From Sphaerisporangium dianthi (GTDB lineage: Bacteria; Actinomycetota; Actinomycetes; Streptosporangiales; Streptosporangiaceae), in contig NZ_JBHSFP010000005.1 in assembly GCF_042654065.1 (NCBI RefSeq), positions 1 through 64,000 on the forward strand: 64,000 nucleotides of DNA, written 5' to 3'. Each line of letters starts with the position of its first letter. Position 1 is the stretch's first letter. The translations under genes were made by a program, and so were the position numbers. Under the pieces are notes generated by a model. That model did no database searches and was not told where the DNA came from. It saw only the letters and a program-made list of their open reading frames with translations. Of this stretch, positions 40,982-50,302 are shown piece after piece.

Positions 40982-41932
40982 TCACGGGTCCTCCTGGTCG
41001 CCGGGAACGCTGGTCAGGGCCAGGAACGCCTCGTCGAGGCTCGGCGTCCGGGTCTCGAACCCGGTGACCACGATGTCGCCGCCGGCCAGGGCCTTCAGCG
41101 CGGCCGTCAGGTCGCCGTCCCTGGTGAGCGGCATGCGCAGCACGCCGTCCTCGCCGTCGCCCGCCGGGGCGAGGCCCGCGGCGCGCAGGGCGGTCCGCGC
41201 CGCCTCCAGGTCGGCGGTGGCGGCCGTGCGCACGTGCAGCATCTGCCCGCCGATGCGCGAGCGCAGCTCCTTCGGGGTGCCGGCCGCGACGACCCGGCCG
41301 CGGTCGACGACGACCACGTCGCCGGCGAGGGCCTCGGCCTCCTCCATGTGCTGCGTGGTCAGCAGCAGGGTCATGCCGTCGTCGGTCAGGCCGCGGATGA
41401 GGTCCCACAGCTCCTTGCGGCTGTGCGGGTCGAGCCCCGTCGACGGCTCGTCGAGGTAGAGGATGCCCGGCCTGCCGATGAGGCTGGCGGCCAGGTCGAG
41501 GCGGCGGCGCTGGCCGCCGGAGTACCCCCCGGCCGCGCGACCGGCCACCGCGCCGAGCCCGAACAGCTCCAGCAGCTCCGCGGAGCGCGCCCGCGCCGCG
41601 CGGGGGCGCAGCCCGAGCAGCCGGGCCACCACGTAGAGGTTCTCGCGGCCGGAGACGCCCTTGTCGACGGTGGCGTACTGGCCGACGACCGCGATGGCCT
41701 GCCGGACCATGTGCGGCTCGCGCACGACGTCGTGGCCGCCGACGAGGGCCCTGCCGGAGTCGGGACGCTCCAGCGTGGACAGGATGCGGACGATGGTCGT
41801 CTTCCCCGCGCCGTTGGGGCCGAGCAGGCCGAGCACCGTGCCCGCCCGTACCTCCAGGTCGACGCCGCGCAGCGCGTGGACCTTGCCGAACCGTTTGGTC
41901 AGCCCCTCGACGCGGATGTCGCCGCCGTTCAC
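40982..41932 (-). CDS. ABC transporter ATPase (DrrA-like)
   Basis: 316 residues; GTG 41932 overlaps the stop of the upstream NRPS/TauD gene (GTGA). Walker A GPNGAGKTT, Q-loop GQYATVDKGVSG, signature YSGGQRRRLDLA and Walker B ILYLDEPSTGLDP are all intact, with the DrrA C-terminal extension ending in PSLDEAFLALTS. It pairs with the DrrB-like permease. Translational coupling to the NRPS gene ties export to biosynthesis. Confidence 0.93.
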   Translation of the reverse strand: MNGGDIRVEGLTKRFGKVHALRGVDLEVRAGTVLGLLGPNGAGKTTIVRILSTLERPDSGRALVGGHDVVREPHMVRQAIAVVGQYATVDKGVSGRENLYVVARLLGLRPRAARARSAELLELFGLGAVAGRAAGGYSGGQRRRLDLAASLIGRPGILYLDEPSTGLDPHSRKELWDLIRGLTDDGMTLLLTTQHMEEAEALAGDVVVVDRGRVVAAGTPKELRSRIGGQMLHVRTAATADLEAARTALRAAGLAPAGDGEDGVLRMPLTRDGDLTAALKALAGGDIVVTGFETRTPSLDEAFLALTSVPGDQEDP

Positions 41933-44900
41933 GGGGAGGGCGCCAGACGCACCGGGTCGCCCATGGCGACGAGCACCTCGCGCGGCCCCTGATAGGGCTC
42001 GCGGCTGTGCGCCATCCGGAGGTTGTCGACGATCATCAAATCCCCCTTGCGCCACGGTTCGCGCAGCGTGCACGTCTCGTAGACCTTGTTGATCAGATCC
42101 ACCTCGGCGGCGCCGATCGGTTCGCCGTCGCCGTAGAAGGTGTTGAAGGGCAGGCCCTGCGGGCCGTAGACCTCAAGGAGGTACTCCCTGACCTCGGAGG
42201 CCATGGTCCAGGCGTTGAGGAAGGCGACCTGGTTGAACCAGGACCGCCGCCCGGTGAGCGGGTGGGTGAGCACGGCGGCCCTGCGCCGGCGGGTGGACAG
42301 CGTGCCGTCCTGGCCCCACTGGAAGTCGATGGCGTTGTCCCGGCAGTACTCCTCGACCGCGGCGCGGTCGCCGGTGCCGAAGGCGGCCTGCCAGGGCAGC
42401 CCGACGTCCTCGCCGTAGTTGCGGGCGAGCAGCCAGCCCTGCCGCTCGAACCGCTCGACCAGCTCGCGGTCCAGCCTGGCGAGGACCTCTCCGCCGTCGG
42501 CGAGCGCGGTGACGCCTCCGGAGGCGGGAGCGGTCAGGCAGCCGAACAGCAGCAGCCGGGGCACGGTCAGGGCGTGGCTCAGCTCGTGGTGCATGCACAT
42601 CGGCTGGTCGGGCGGCCACTCCGCCGAGGAGTACAGGCCGTGGCCGTGGTCGGCGCGCGGGGCGAACCCCTCCCGCTCGACGACCGGCTCGGCGATGAGC
42701 TCGGCCGCGAGCCGGCGCATGCCGGGCAGGTCGTTCAGGTCCAGGCCGCGCAGCAGCACGGCGCCGTGCTCGGCGACCGTCGCGTACAGCTCGTCGCGGT
42801 GGTCGCGGAGCCAGTCCGCGCCCGCGCCGGGGGGAACGCCGAGGATCGGCGGCTTGTCGGGGTGGTGCGCCGGAGTCGGCATCTGATGACTGCCTCCATC
42901 GATGTAGGCGGCGAAGTCCGCGAGCACGGGGTGGCCGGCCAGTTCGCGCACGGTCGTCACCCGGCCGAGCCTGGCCAGGAACCTGATCGCCGACAGCGAG
43001 GTGCCGCCGAGCGCGAAGAAGTCGTCGCCGCGGCCCACGCGGCCGGCGGGGAGGGCCAGGGCCTGTTCCCACAGCGCCGCCACGCGCCGTTCGGCGGGGG
43101 TGCGCGGAGGCTCCGCCGCGGCCGGCCCTCGCGCCTCCTGCGCGATGGCGGCCAGCCGCTTCTTGTCGACCTTGCCGTTGCCGGTCAGCGGCAGCGCGTC
43201 CAGCCGGTGGAAGCGCTCCGGCAGCATGTACACGGGCAGGGCCCGCGCGAGCGGCCCGCGCAGGTCCTCCTCGGGGATGTCGGCGGCGGCGGTGTAGAAC
43301 GCCACCAGCTGCCGGCCGCCGCCGCTCTCGGCGACCAGGACGGCGCCGTCGCGCACGCCGGGGACCCGCAGCAGCCGCCCCTCCACCTCGCCCAGCTCGA
43401 CGCGGTGGCCGCGGATCTTCACCTGGGCGTCCCTGCGGCCGAGGAAGGCCAGCTTGCCGTCCGGCCGCCAGTACCCGAAGTCGCCCGAGCGGTAAAGCCG
43501 CAGCCCCGGCCGGTGCGGGTCGGCGGTGAAGGCCAGGCGCGTGCGCTCGGCGTCGCCGATGTACTCCCTGGCCACGCACGGCCCCGAGAAGACGATCTCA
43601 CCGGGGGAGCCGAGCGGGGCCGGCCACAGGTTCTCGTCCAGGACGTAGACGCGGGCGCCGGGGATGGGCGCCCCCAGCGGGACCCCCTCTCCGTCCGGCG
43701 GGCGCCGGAGCAGCTCGTGGTTGGTGTCGTCGTGCGTCTCGGTGAGCCCGTAGGCGTTGAGCACGCCGACGCCGGGGAAGCGGGCGAACCAGCGGACCAG
43801 CAGCTCCTTCTTCACCGCCTCGCCCGTGACCGAGACGAAGCGCAGATCGGGAAGGGGCCGGGGCTCGTCGTCGAGGTGGGCGAGCACGGCCTCCAGGTAG
43901 GAGGGGACGAGCTGGGCCACGTTGACGCGCCGCTCGGCGAGCGTCGTGACGAAGCGGCGGACGTCCAGGATGACGTCCTGCTCGACGATCAGGGTGGTGG
44001 CGCCCGCCATCGGGGCGGCCAGCAGTTGCCACAGCGAGATGTCGAAGCACTGGGGGGCCGTCTGCGCGACCACGTCCCCCGGCCCGATCAGCAGGTCCTC
44101 GATCTTGGCGTACAGGTGGTTGAGCATGCCGGCGTGCTCGCACACCGCCCCCTTGGGCAGGCCGGTGGAGCCGGAGGTGAAGTAGATGTAGGCCGCCTGA
44201 CCGGCGGCGACGGGGACGCCCGGGTCGTCCTCGCGTGCGACGCCGGCGACGGCGTCCGCGTAGGTGATCACCTGACCGGCGCCGTCGACCGGGCCGGCGC
44301 CGAGGACGAACCGGCACGAGCCGCGCTCCAGCATGGCGGCGACGCGGTCGGCCGGGAAGCGCGGGTCGACGGGCAGGTAGACGCCGCCGGCCTTCATGAC
44401 GGCGATGACGGCGGCCATCCAGTCCAGGTCGCGCTCGGCCGCCACGGCGACGACGTCCTCGGCGGCGAGGCCCCGGCCGAGCAGTCCCCACGCGATGCGG
44501 TTGGCGCGGGCGTTCAGCTCGGCGTAGGTCAGGCGTTCGCCGCCGCGCTCCGCGGCCACCTCGCCGGGACGCTCGCGCACCCGCTCCTCGAACAGCTCGT
44601 GGAAGCGCCGGTCGGGCAGGACGCGAGGCGGGCCGGCCAGGACGTCGAGCTGGTGGCGCGCCTCTTCGGGCGACAGCAGGCTCCGCTCCGTGTGGGAGGC
44701 CCCCGGGTCGCCCGCGGCCGCCGCGAGGGCCGTCCGGTAGTAGCCGGCGATCCTGGCCGCGTACTCGTCGTCCACCACGTCCGTGCGGTGGCGCAGCAGC
44801 AGCCGCCCGCCGGAGGGGTCCACCTCGGCCCGCAGGACCACCTCGCCGAGTTCGCCGCCGGGGTCGCCGCCGCCGAGGTCCAGGACCGTCTCGAACCACT

Positions 44901-45270
44901 GCGCCGCCGGGCCGAGCTCCTCGCGCAGGGCCGCCACGGGGTAGCCGGCGTGGCGCAGCAGCTCCTCCTCGGCGCGGCGCGCGGCGTCGACCAGCTCGCT
45001 CCACGAGCCGTCGCCGACGACGATGCGGCAGGGCAGCGCCTCGGCCATTCCCGGCGCGCGGTAGCCGGTGGACACCGTCGTCTCGCCGGCGAGACTCGAC
45101 AGCACCTTGGCGTGCGCGGCGAGCAGCACGGCCGACGCGGGGGAAGCGGGTGCCAGGGGGAAACTGCGCGAGGCTTCGCCTGCGGATCCTCGTGACCAGC
45201 GCGGCAGGCGTGTGCCGCCTCCCGCTGCGAGTGTTTCGCGCCAGTATTCTTGGTTTCCCCTGTCGGGCAC
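41929..45270 (-). CDS. Stand-alone NRPS module: truncated C, A, PCP, fused TauD-type hydroxylase
   Basis: 1,113 residues from GTG 45270, which has GGAGG 8 bases upstream (ATG 45285 is the alternative). Residues 1-215 correspond to the back half of a condensation domain without HHxxxDG, so it cannot condense. The A domain follows (FTSGSTGLPKG, NAYGLTETHDD); pocket residues read by alignment to GrsA are D-I-W-Q-S-T-A-D-D, with two acidic residues that would suit a basic or diamino side chain. The PCP has GGTSLS. The last 330 residues are a TauD/SyrP-like Fe(II)/2-oxoglutarate oxygenase (MHHELSH; final His in NLRMAHSREPYQG). It likely beta-hydroxylates the amino acid tethered to its own PCP. Confidence 0.85.
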   Translation of the reverse strand: MPDRGNQEYWRETLAAGGGTRLPRWSRGSAGEASRSFPLAPASPASAVLLAAHAKVLSSLAGETTVSTGYRAPGMAEALPCRIVVGDGSWSELVDAARRAEEELLRHAGYPVAALREELGPAAQWFETVLDLGGGDPGGELGEVVLRAEVDPSGGRLLLRHRTDVVDDEYAARIAGYYRTALAAAAGDPGASHTERSLLSPEEARHQLDVLAGPPRVLPDRRFHELFEERVRERPGEVAAERGGERLTYAELNARANRIAWGLLGRGLAAEDVVAVAAERDLDWMAAVIAVMKAGGVYLPVDPRFPADRVAAMLERGSCRFVLGAGPVDGAGQVITYADAVAGVAREDDPGVPVAAGQAAYIYFTSGSTGLPKGAVCEHAGMLNHLYAKIEDLLIGPGDVVAQTAPQCFDISLWQLLAAPMAGATTLIVEQDVILDVRRFVTTLAERRVNVAQLVPSYLEAVLAHLDDEPRPLPDLRFVSVTGEAVKKELLVRWFARFPGVGVLNAYGLTETHDDTNHELLRRPPDGEGVPLGAPIPGARVYVLDENLWPAPLGSPGEIVFSGPCVAREYIGDAERTRLAFTADPHRPGLRLYRSGDFGYWRPDGKLAFLGRRDAQVKIRGHRVELGEVEGRLLRVPGVRDGAVLVAESGGGRQLVAFYTAAADIPEEDLRGPLARALPVYMLPERFHRLDALPLTGNGKVDKKRLAAIAQEARGPAAAEPPRTPAERRVAALWEQALALPAGRVGRGDDFFALGGTSLSAIRFLARLGRVTTVRELAGHPVLADFAAYIDGGSHQMPTPAHHPDKPPILGVPPGAGADWLRDHRDELYATVAEHGAVLLRGLDLNDLPGMRRLAAELIAEPVVEREGFAPRADHGHGLYSSAEWPPDQPMCMHHELSHALTVPRLLLFGCLTAPASGGVTALADGGEVLARLDRELVERFERQGWLLARNYGEDVGLPWQAAFGTGDRAAVEEYCRDNAIDFQWGQDGTLSTRRRRAAVLTHPLTGRRSWFNQVAFLNAWTMASEVREYLLEVYGPQGLPFNTFYGDGEPIGAAEVDLINKVYETCTLREPWRKGDLMIVDNLRMAHSREPYQGPREVLVAMGDPVRLAPSP

Positions 45271-45382
45271 CGTGCCCACCTCCATATTCTGTTCCTGCGA
45301 CGCAGACTATGGACGGCGTTTATCCGGCACATATCATCTGCTTTTCATAGACGGGTGAAAACGAGCCGATAAGTCGCCGCCC

Positions 45383-45388
45383 TAACGT
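45383..45388 (+). promoter_or_regulatory. Candidate -10 box of a leaderless diaminobutyrate operon
   Basis: TAACGT ends 7 bases before ATG 45396, and there is no Shine-Dalgarno sequence. The spacing fits a leaderless transcript starting at the ATG. No clear -35 box is seen. Confidence 0.4.
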
Positions 45389-45395
45389 TCGCAGC

Positions 45396-46877
45396 ATGGC
45401 TATGGTGACCGGCCGAATTGGCGGCGCTCCCGCGAACCTCCTGCACGAGGAGGTGCTGGAGCCGCAGTTCTCCTATGAAGTGCGGCATCTCCTGCCGCAC
45501 TACCTCCACATTGAGAAGGTCCTGCTGCTGGAATACCGGCGGATGGGAATTCTGGCTCCGGAGGAGGTCGCGGGAATCGCGAGCGCCCTGCACGCGATGA
45601 CACCCGCGGACCTCGCCGCCGACCCCGAGGAGAATCTGTCCGACATCTCCTTCGGCATCGAGCGCCTGGTGGCCGGACGGCTTCCCGCGCCGGTGCCGCG
45701 ATGGCACGTCGACCGCAGCAGGAACGACGGGCAGGCGTGCGCGCAGCTGATGTTCGGCCGCGAGCGGGCCCTGCGGATCGCCGAAGGACTGCTCGGCTGC
45801 GTGGACGCCGCGCACCGGCTGGCCGCCCGGCACGCCGAGGCCCCGATGCCCGGTTACACCCACCTGCAGGCGGCCCAGGTGATCACTCCGGGTTTCTACG
45901 TCAGCGCGCTGTCCGACCATCTGCTGCACACGCTGCGCCGGCTGCTCGCGACCTACGACCACGCCGACCGCTCTCCCCTCGGGGCGGGCGCCATGGCCGG
46001 CCAGGAGCTGCCGTGGGACAGGACGGCGATGGCCGGGCACCTCGGCTTCGCCGGGCCGCGCACGCACGCGCTCGCCGCCGTCGCCTCCCGGGCGTGGATG
46101 CTGGAGCTGGCGGCCGAGGCGGCGACCTTCGCCACCGGCCTGAACAGGTTCGTGACGGACCTGATGACCTGGGCCGGCAGCCACTACGGGCTGGTCGAGC
46201 TGCCCGACGAGCTGGCGGGGATCTCCTCGGCGATGCCGCAGAAGAAGAACTACCCGCTGCTTGAGCGCATCCGCGGCCGGACGGCGCACCTGTTGTCCTG
46301 GTACGTCGACGTGGCCGCCGCCCAGCGCGGCACGCCGTTCAGCAACACCGTCGAGGTCGGCAAGGAAGGGGGCGCGCAGCTCGCCTCGGCGACCGACACC
46401 TTCTCCTCGATCCTCGCCCTGCTCACGCTCGTGCTCGACAACGTCGCCTTCCCCGCCGCGCGAGGACGCGACCTGTGCGCCGGTGAGCACCTCGGCGGCT
46501 TCTCGCTGGCCAACCGGCTCACCCTGGACGCCGGCGTGCCGTGGCGGACGGCGCAGGTCATCGCGGGCCGGTACATCGTCGCCATGATCGCCGCCGGGGC
46601 CGCGGCCGACCCGGAGGAGCTGATGAGCATCTGCGCCGCCCACGGCCACCCGGTGACCGACGCGGCCGGCCTGCTGGCCGGGACGCTCGAACCCGACGGC
46701 GCTCTGCGGCTCAAGCGCTCGCAGGGGTCGGCGCACCCGGACGAGGTCCGCTCGATGCTGGCCGGCCAGGGCGAGGAACTGGCCGTCCTCGCGAGGGAGT
46801 GGTCGGCGCGCCGCCGGCGCGTCGAGGCGGCGGCGGCCTCGGTCGACGGGCTCCTCGGCCTCGCGAGCCGGTCGTGA
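45396..46877 (+). CDS. Argininosuccinate-lyase-like enzyme (2,3-diaminobutyrate pathway)
   Basis: 493 residues from ATG 45396. Fumarase/aspartase superfamily: VDRSRNDGQACAQL, YTHLQAAQVITPG (catalytic region) and the signature loop GISSAMPQKKNYPLLERIRG. It is adjacent to a PduX-like kinase and a cysteine-synthase-like gene. The same trio occurs in the friulimicin (dab) and pacidamycin clusters, where it is proposed to make 2,3-diaminobutyrate from threonine, with this enzyme releasing fumarate from an aspartate adduct. A housekeeping argH is unlikely here because no other arg genes are near. Confidence 0.85.
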   Translation: MAMVTGRIGGAPANLLHEEVLEPQFSYEVRHLLPHYLHIEKVLLLEYRRMGILAPEEVAGIASALHAMTPADLAADPEENLSDISFGIERLVAGRLPAPVPRWHVDRSRNDGQACAQLMFGRERALRIAEGLLGCVDAAHRLAARHAEAPMPGYTHLQAAQVITPGFYVSALSDHLLHTLRRLLATYDHADRSPLGAGAMAGQELPWDRTAMAGHLGFAGPRTHALAAVASRAWMLELAAEAATFATGLNRFVTDLMTWAGSHYGLVELPDELAGISSAMPQKKNYPLLERIRGRTAHLLSWYVDVAAAQRGTPFSNTVEVGKEGGAQLASATDTFSSILALLTLVLDNVAFPAARGRDLCAGEHLGGFSLANRLTLDAGVPWRTAQVIAGRYIVAMIAAGAAADPEELMSICAAHGHPVTDAAGLLAGTLEPDGALRLKRSQGSAHPDEVRSMLAGQGEELAVLAREWSARRRRVEAAAASVDGLLGLASRS

Positions 46878-47767
46878 TCGGCTCAGGAGTGGCCTACGGG
46901 ACCTTCGGCGAGCTGCTGCAGGGCCAGCTCGCCGGCGACGGCCTCGACTTCCTGGTCACGCTGCCCATCCCGAGGTCCAGCCGCGCGACCTTCCGCCTGG
47001 ACCCGAAGACCGCCCAGGTGACCGTGGCGCCCGGCCACAAGAGCAAGTCGCTGAGGGTCGCGAGGGCCCTGCTGGCCGCGCACGGCGTGCGGGCCGGAGG
47101 CGTGCTGACCGTGCGGAGCGACCTGCCGGAGGGCAAGGGCTTCAGCAGCTCCTCCGCCGACCTGGTGGCGACGGCCCGCGCGGTGGGCGAGGCCATCGGG
47201 GCCGTGCCGGACGCCGCGGAGATCGAGGCGCTGCTGCGGCCCATCGAACCCACCGACGGGGTCATGTACGACGGCGCCGTCGCCTTCCTGCACCGCGAGG
47301 TCCGCCTGCTGACCCGGCTCGGGCACCTGCCCCCGCTGACGATCGTCAGCGTGGACGAGGGCGGGAGCGTCGACACCATCGCCTTCAACCGGCGGCCCAA
47401 GCCCTTCTCCGACGCCGACAGGAAAGAGTACGCGCGGCTGCTCGACATGCTCGTCGTGGCCGTCGCCGCGGGAGACGCGGCCGACATCGGCTACGTCGCC
47501 ACCCAGAGCGCCGTGCTCAACCAGCGGCTCAACCCCAAGAGCACGATGCGGTCGATGCGCCAGATCTGCGACGAGGTCGGCGGGCTCGGCGTCGCGGTGG
47601 CGCACAGCGGCACCGCCATCGGACTGCTGCTCGACGTCGCCGACCCGCGCTACCGCGACCGGCTCGGCCGCGCCGAGAGGGCGTGCGCGCGGCTGGCGGG
47701 ACACGCGCACGTCGACCATTCGCTCACCGCCGAAGCAGAGGAGGTCCGGTGCTTCACAACAACGTGA
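46874..47767 (+). CDS. GHMP-family L-threonine kinase (PduX-like)
   Basis: 297 residues; GTG 46874 overlaps the upstream stop (GTGA). GHMP features: AYGTFGELLQGQLAGDGLDF at the N terminus, the ATP-binding motif DLPEGKGFSSSSAD and the third motif in VAVAHSGTAIGLLLD. PduX phosphorylates L-threonine to O-phosphothreonine. In the proposed diaminobutyrate route, phosphate is then the leaving group for the PLP enzyme encoded next. The gene overlaps its downstream neighbour by 19 bases. Confidence 0.85.
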   Translation: MIGSGVAYGTFGELLQGQLAGDGLDFLVTLPIPRSSRATFRLDPKTAQVTVAPGHKSKSLRVARALLAAHGVRAGGVLTVRSDLPEGKGFSSSSADLVATARAVGEAIGAVPDAAEIEALLRPIEPTDGVMYDGAVAFLHREVRLLTRLGHLPPLTIVSVDEGGSVDTIAFNRRPKPFSDADRKEYARLLDMLVVAVAAGDAADIGYVATQSAVLNQRLNPKSTMRSMRQICDEVGGLGVAVAHSGTAIGLLLDVADPRYRDRLGRAERACARLAGHAHVDHSLTAEAEEVRCFTTT

Positions 47768-48798
47768 TCGACGCGATCGGGCACACCCCGCTGGTCTCCC
47801 TCGACCTTGGGGGCGCCGCGGTCTACGCCAAGCTGGAACTGCAGAACCTGTTCGCGATGAAGGACAGGGTCGCCCGGCAGATCATCCTCGCCGCGCGCGA
47901 GTCGGGCGAGCTGGCCCCGGGCGCGGCCATCGTCGAGAGCTCCTCGGGGACGATGGCGCTGGGCGTCGCCCTGGTCGGCACCGCGCTCGGCCACCCGGTG
48001 CACATCGTGACCGACCCGAGGATCGACCCGATCACCCTGGCCAAGCTCCGCTTCCTGGGCTGCTCGGTGCACATCGTCGACAAGATGACCGCGCACGGCT
48101 GGCAGGGAGCCCGCCTGGAACGGCTGGAGCTGCTGCGCGCCGAGCTGCCCGGGTCGTTCTGGCCCCGGCAGTACAGCAACCCCGAGAACCCGCGGGCGTA
48201 CGCCACCCTCGCCGCCGAGCTGCTGGCCGACCTCGGGCACATCGACGTGCTCGTCGGCGCGGTCGGCAGCGGCGGCTCGCTGTGCGGCACCGCGCGTGCC
48301 CTGCGCGAGAAGCTGCCCGACCTGTGGACGGTGGGCGTCGACTGCGTCGGAAGCGTGATCTTCGGCCAGCCGGACCTGCCGGGACGGCTGCAGAGCGGCC
48401 TCGGCAACAGCCTCGTCCCCGCCAACGTGGACCACGCGGTGATCGACGAGGTGCACTGGCTCAACGACCGCGAGGCCTTCCAGGCGACCGCCGACCTCGC
48501 CGCCGAACAGCAGATCTTCGGCGGCAACACCGCCGGCTCGGTGTACGGCGTGATGCGTCACCTCGCCAGGAGGGAGAGCCCCGGCACCACGATCGTCGGC
48601 ATCATGCCCGACCGCGGCGACCGCTACTGCGCCACGGTGTACGACGAGGGCCACTGGCTGGAGAAGGACCTGCACAGCATGCCCGTGGCGACGGCGCCGG
48701 TCGAGGTCGACGCCTCCCAGACCGTGTCGACCTGGTCGAACTGCTTCCCGGGACAAAGACGCCGGGAGGTGCGATGCGAGGCCGTCTTGCCTGCGTAG
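47749..48798 (+). CDS. Cysteine-synthase-like PLP enzyme (2,3-diaminobutyrate pathway)
   Basis: 349 residues from GTG 47749 (AGAGGAGG upstream), starting inside the kinase gene. Fold-type II: VIDAIGHTPLVSL, Schiff-base lysine in NLFAMKDRVARQ, ESSSGTMALGVAL and GAVGSGGSLCGTA. It is a second, distinct paralogue of the SbnA-like enzyme. Proposed role by analogy with the dab genes: beta-replacement on O-phosphothreonine with aspartate as amine donor. The order lyase, kinase, synthase with overlaps strongly suggests one pathway. Confidence 0.82.
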   Translation: MLHNNVIDAIGHTPLVSLDLGGAAVYAKLELQNLFAMKDRVARQIILAARESGELAPGAAIVESSSGTMALGVALVGTALGHPVHIVTDPRIDPITLAKLRFLGCSVHIVDKMTAHGWQGARLERLELLRAELPGSFWPRQYSNPENPRAYATLAAELLADLGHIDVLVGAVGSGGSLCGTARALREKLPDLWTVGVDCVGSVIFGQPDLPGRLQSGLGNSLVPANVDHAVIDEVHWLNDREAFQATADLAAEQQIFGGNTAGSVYGVMRHLARRESPGTTIVGIMPDRGDRYCATVYDEGHWLEKDLHSMPVATAPVEVDASQTVSTWSNCFPGQRRREVRCEAVLPA

Positions 48799-49997
48799 AG
48801 GCCAACACCACCGGCACCGGCATGATCGCGCTGCGGACCGCGGGCGCCCTCGGCCTGGCCCCGCTGTTCCTGACCGGCAAGCCCGAGCGTTACCGGGGCC
48901 TGACCGAGTCGGGCGCGCAGGTGGTGCGGTGCGACACCAACGACCCCGGCTCGCTGCTGGACGCCGTCGCCCCGTACGCGGCGGACCTGTGCGGCGTGAC
49001 CACGACCAGCGACTTCTACGTCGCCACCGTCGCCGAGCTGGCCGCCCATCTCGGGCTGCCCGGCAACCCGCCCGAGGCCGTGCGCGTGTGCCGCGACAAG
49101 GGCCGCACCCGGCACGCGCTGGCCAAGGCCGGGCTGCGGCAGCCGCGCTTCGCGGTGGTCCACGACCGGAGCGAGACCGCGGAGGCGGTCGCGCGGGTGG
49201 GACTCCCGTGCGTGGTCAAGCCGGTCAGCGGCTCGGGCTCTGAGAACGTGCGGCTGTGCGCCTCGCCGGCCCAGGCGCTGGCGCAGGTGGCGCGGGTGCT
49301 GTCGGTGCGGGTCAACGTCCGGGGCCAGCGGTGCGAGCCGGCGGCGCTGGTGGAGGAGTACCTGGAAGGCCCGGAGTTCAGCGTCGAGATGGTGCACACG
49401 GACGGCGAGGCCGGGTGCGTCGGGATCGTCGCCAAGTCGCTCACCGGGCATCCGTACTTCGTCGAGTCCGGGCACGTCTACCCCGCGCCCGTCACCCCCG
49501 CCGACGCCGAGGCGATGGAGGACGCCGTCCGCCTCGCGCTCGCCGCGGTCGGCGTCCAGCACGGCCCCACCCACACCGAGGTCAGGCTCCTGCCCGACGG
49601 CGTGGCCATCGTGGAGATCAACCCGCGCCTGGCCGGTGGCATGATCCCCGAGCTGATCTCCCTGGTGGACGGCCTGGACCTGCTCGAACAGCAGATCCGC
49701 GGCGCCATCGGCCTGCCCGTGTCGCTCGCGCGCAGGCGAGAGGGGCACGCGGGGATCCGCTTCCTGGTCGCCGACCGCCCCGGCGAGGTCCGCGCCGTGT
49801 CCGGCGTGGAACGGGCGGCGGCGCTGCCCGGCGTCGAGCGGGTCAGCGTCACGGCCGCGCCCGGCACGCGGGTGGGACCGCCGCGCAGCGCCTACGACCG
49901 GTTCGGCCACGTGATCGCGCGCGGCCGGACCGTCCCCGAGCTCATCGGACGACTGGACCGGGCCGCCGCGGCCCTGCGCGTGGAGGTGGGCGAATGA
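48774..49997 (+). CDS. ATP-grasp ligase
   Basis: 407 residues; ATG 48774 is preceded by GGGAGG and lies inside the previous gene. ATP-grasp features: CRDKGRTRHALAKAGL, VVKPVSGSGSENV (ATP-binding loop), VEEYLEGPEFSVEMV, and the Mg-binding EVRLLPDGVAIVEINPRLAG. Such enzymes make amide bonds through acyl phosphates; DdaF of dapdiamide is a relative acting on a diaminopropionate derivative. It might ligate an acid to the diamino acid or make a dipeptide building block. The overlap with the diaminobutyrate genes ties it to that pathway. Confidence 0.85.
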   Translation: MRGRLACVEANTTGTGMIALRTAGALGLAPLFLTGKPERYRGLTESGAQVVRCDTNDPGSLLDAVAPYAADLCGVTTTSDFYVATVAELAAHLGLPGNPPEAVRVCRDKGRTRHALAKAGLRQPRFAVVHDRSETAEAVARVGLPCVVKPVSGSGSENVRLCASPAQALAQVARVLSVRVNVRGQRCEPAALVEEYLEGPEFSVEMVHTDGEAGCVGIVAKSLTGHPYFVESGHVYPAPVTPADAEAMEDAVRLALAAVGVQHGPTHTEVRLLPDGVAIVEINPRLAGGMIPELISLVDGLDLLEQQIRGAIGLPVSLARRREGHAGIRFLVADRPGEVRAVSGVERAAALPGVERVSVTAAPGTRVGPPRSAYDRFGHVIARGRTVPELIGRLDRAAAALRVEVGE

Positions 49998-50287
49998 TCC
50001 GGCACATCGTGCTCTTCAAGCTGAAGCCCGGACGCACCTGGGCGGACGAGCGCGTCACCGAGGCGGAGCGGATGGCGGCCGAGGTCGGCGCGCAGGTCGA
50101 GGACCTCCTTGAGTGGCGGGCCGGCCGGAACGTCTCCGAGCGCGCCATCGCCTACGACTTCGCCGTCATGGGCCTGGTCCGGGACGAGGCCGCGCTCGAG
50201 AGATATCTGCTCCACCCCTTCCACCAGAAGTCGGCGGCACGGTGGCGAGAGATCAGCGACTGGGTCATCGCCGACCTCGAAGAGTAG
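49994..50287 (+). CDS. Dabb-domain (stress-responsive alpha/beta barrel) protein
   Basis: 97 residues; ATG 49994 overlaps the ATP-grasp stop. The N terminus MIRHIVLFKLKPG and the HPFHQKSAARWREISD segment are typical of the Dabb family of small ferredoxin-like dimers. Relatives include polyketide cyclases and heme-binding or unknown-function proteins. A catalytic or chaperone role in building-block formation is possible; nothing specific can be read. Confidence 0.8.
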   Translation: MIRHIVLFKLKPGRTWADERVTEAERMAAEVGAQVEDLLEWRAGRNVSERAIAYDFAVMGLVRDEAALERYLLHPFHQKSAARWREISDWVIADLEE

Positions 50288-50302
50288 AAACCGAGGCTTT
50301 CG

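Noticed and set aside
45396..46877. Housekeeping argininosuccinate lyase (argH)
   Set aside because: No arg genes nearby; adjacency to the kinase and cysteine-synthase-like genes indicates the diaminobutyrate pathway.
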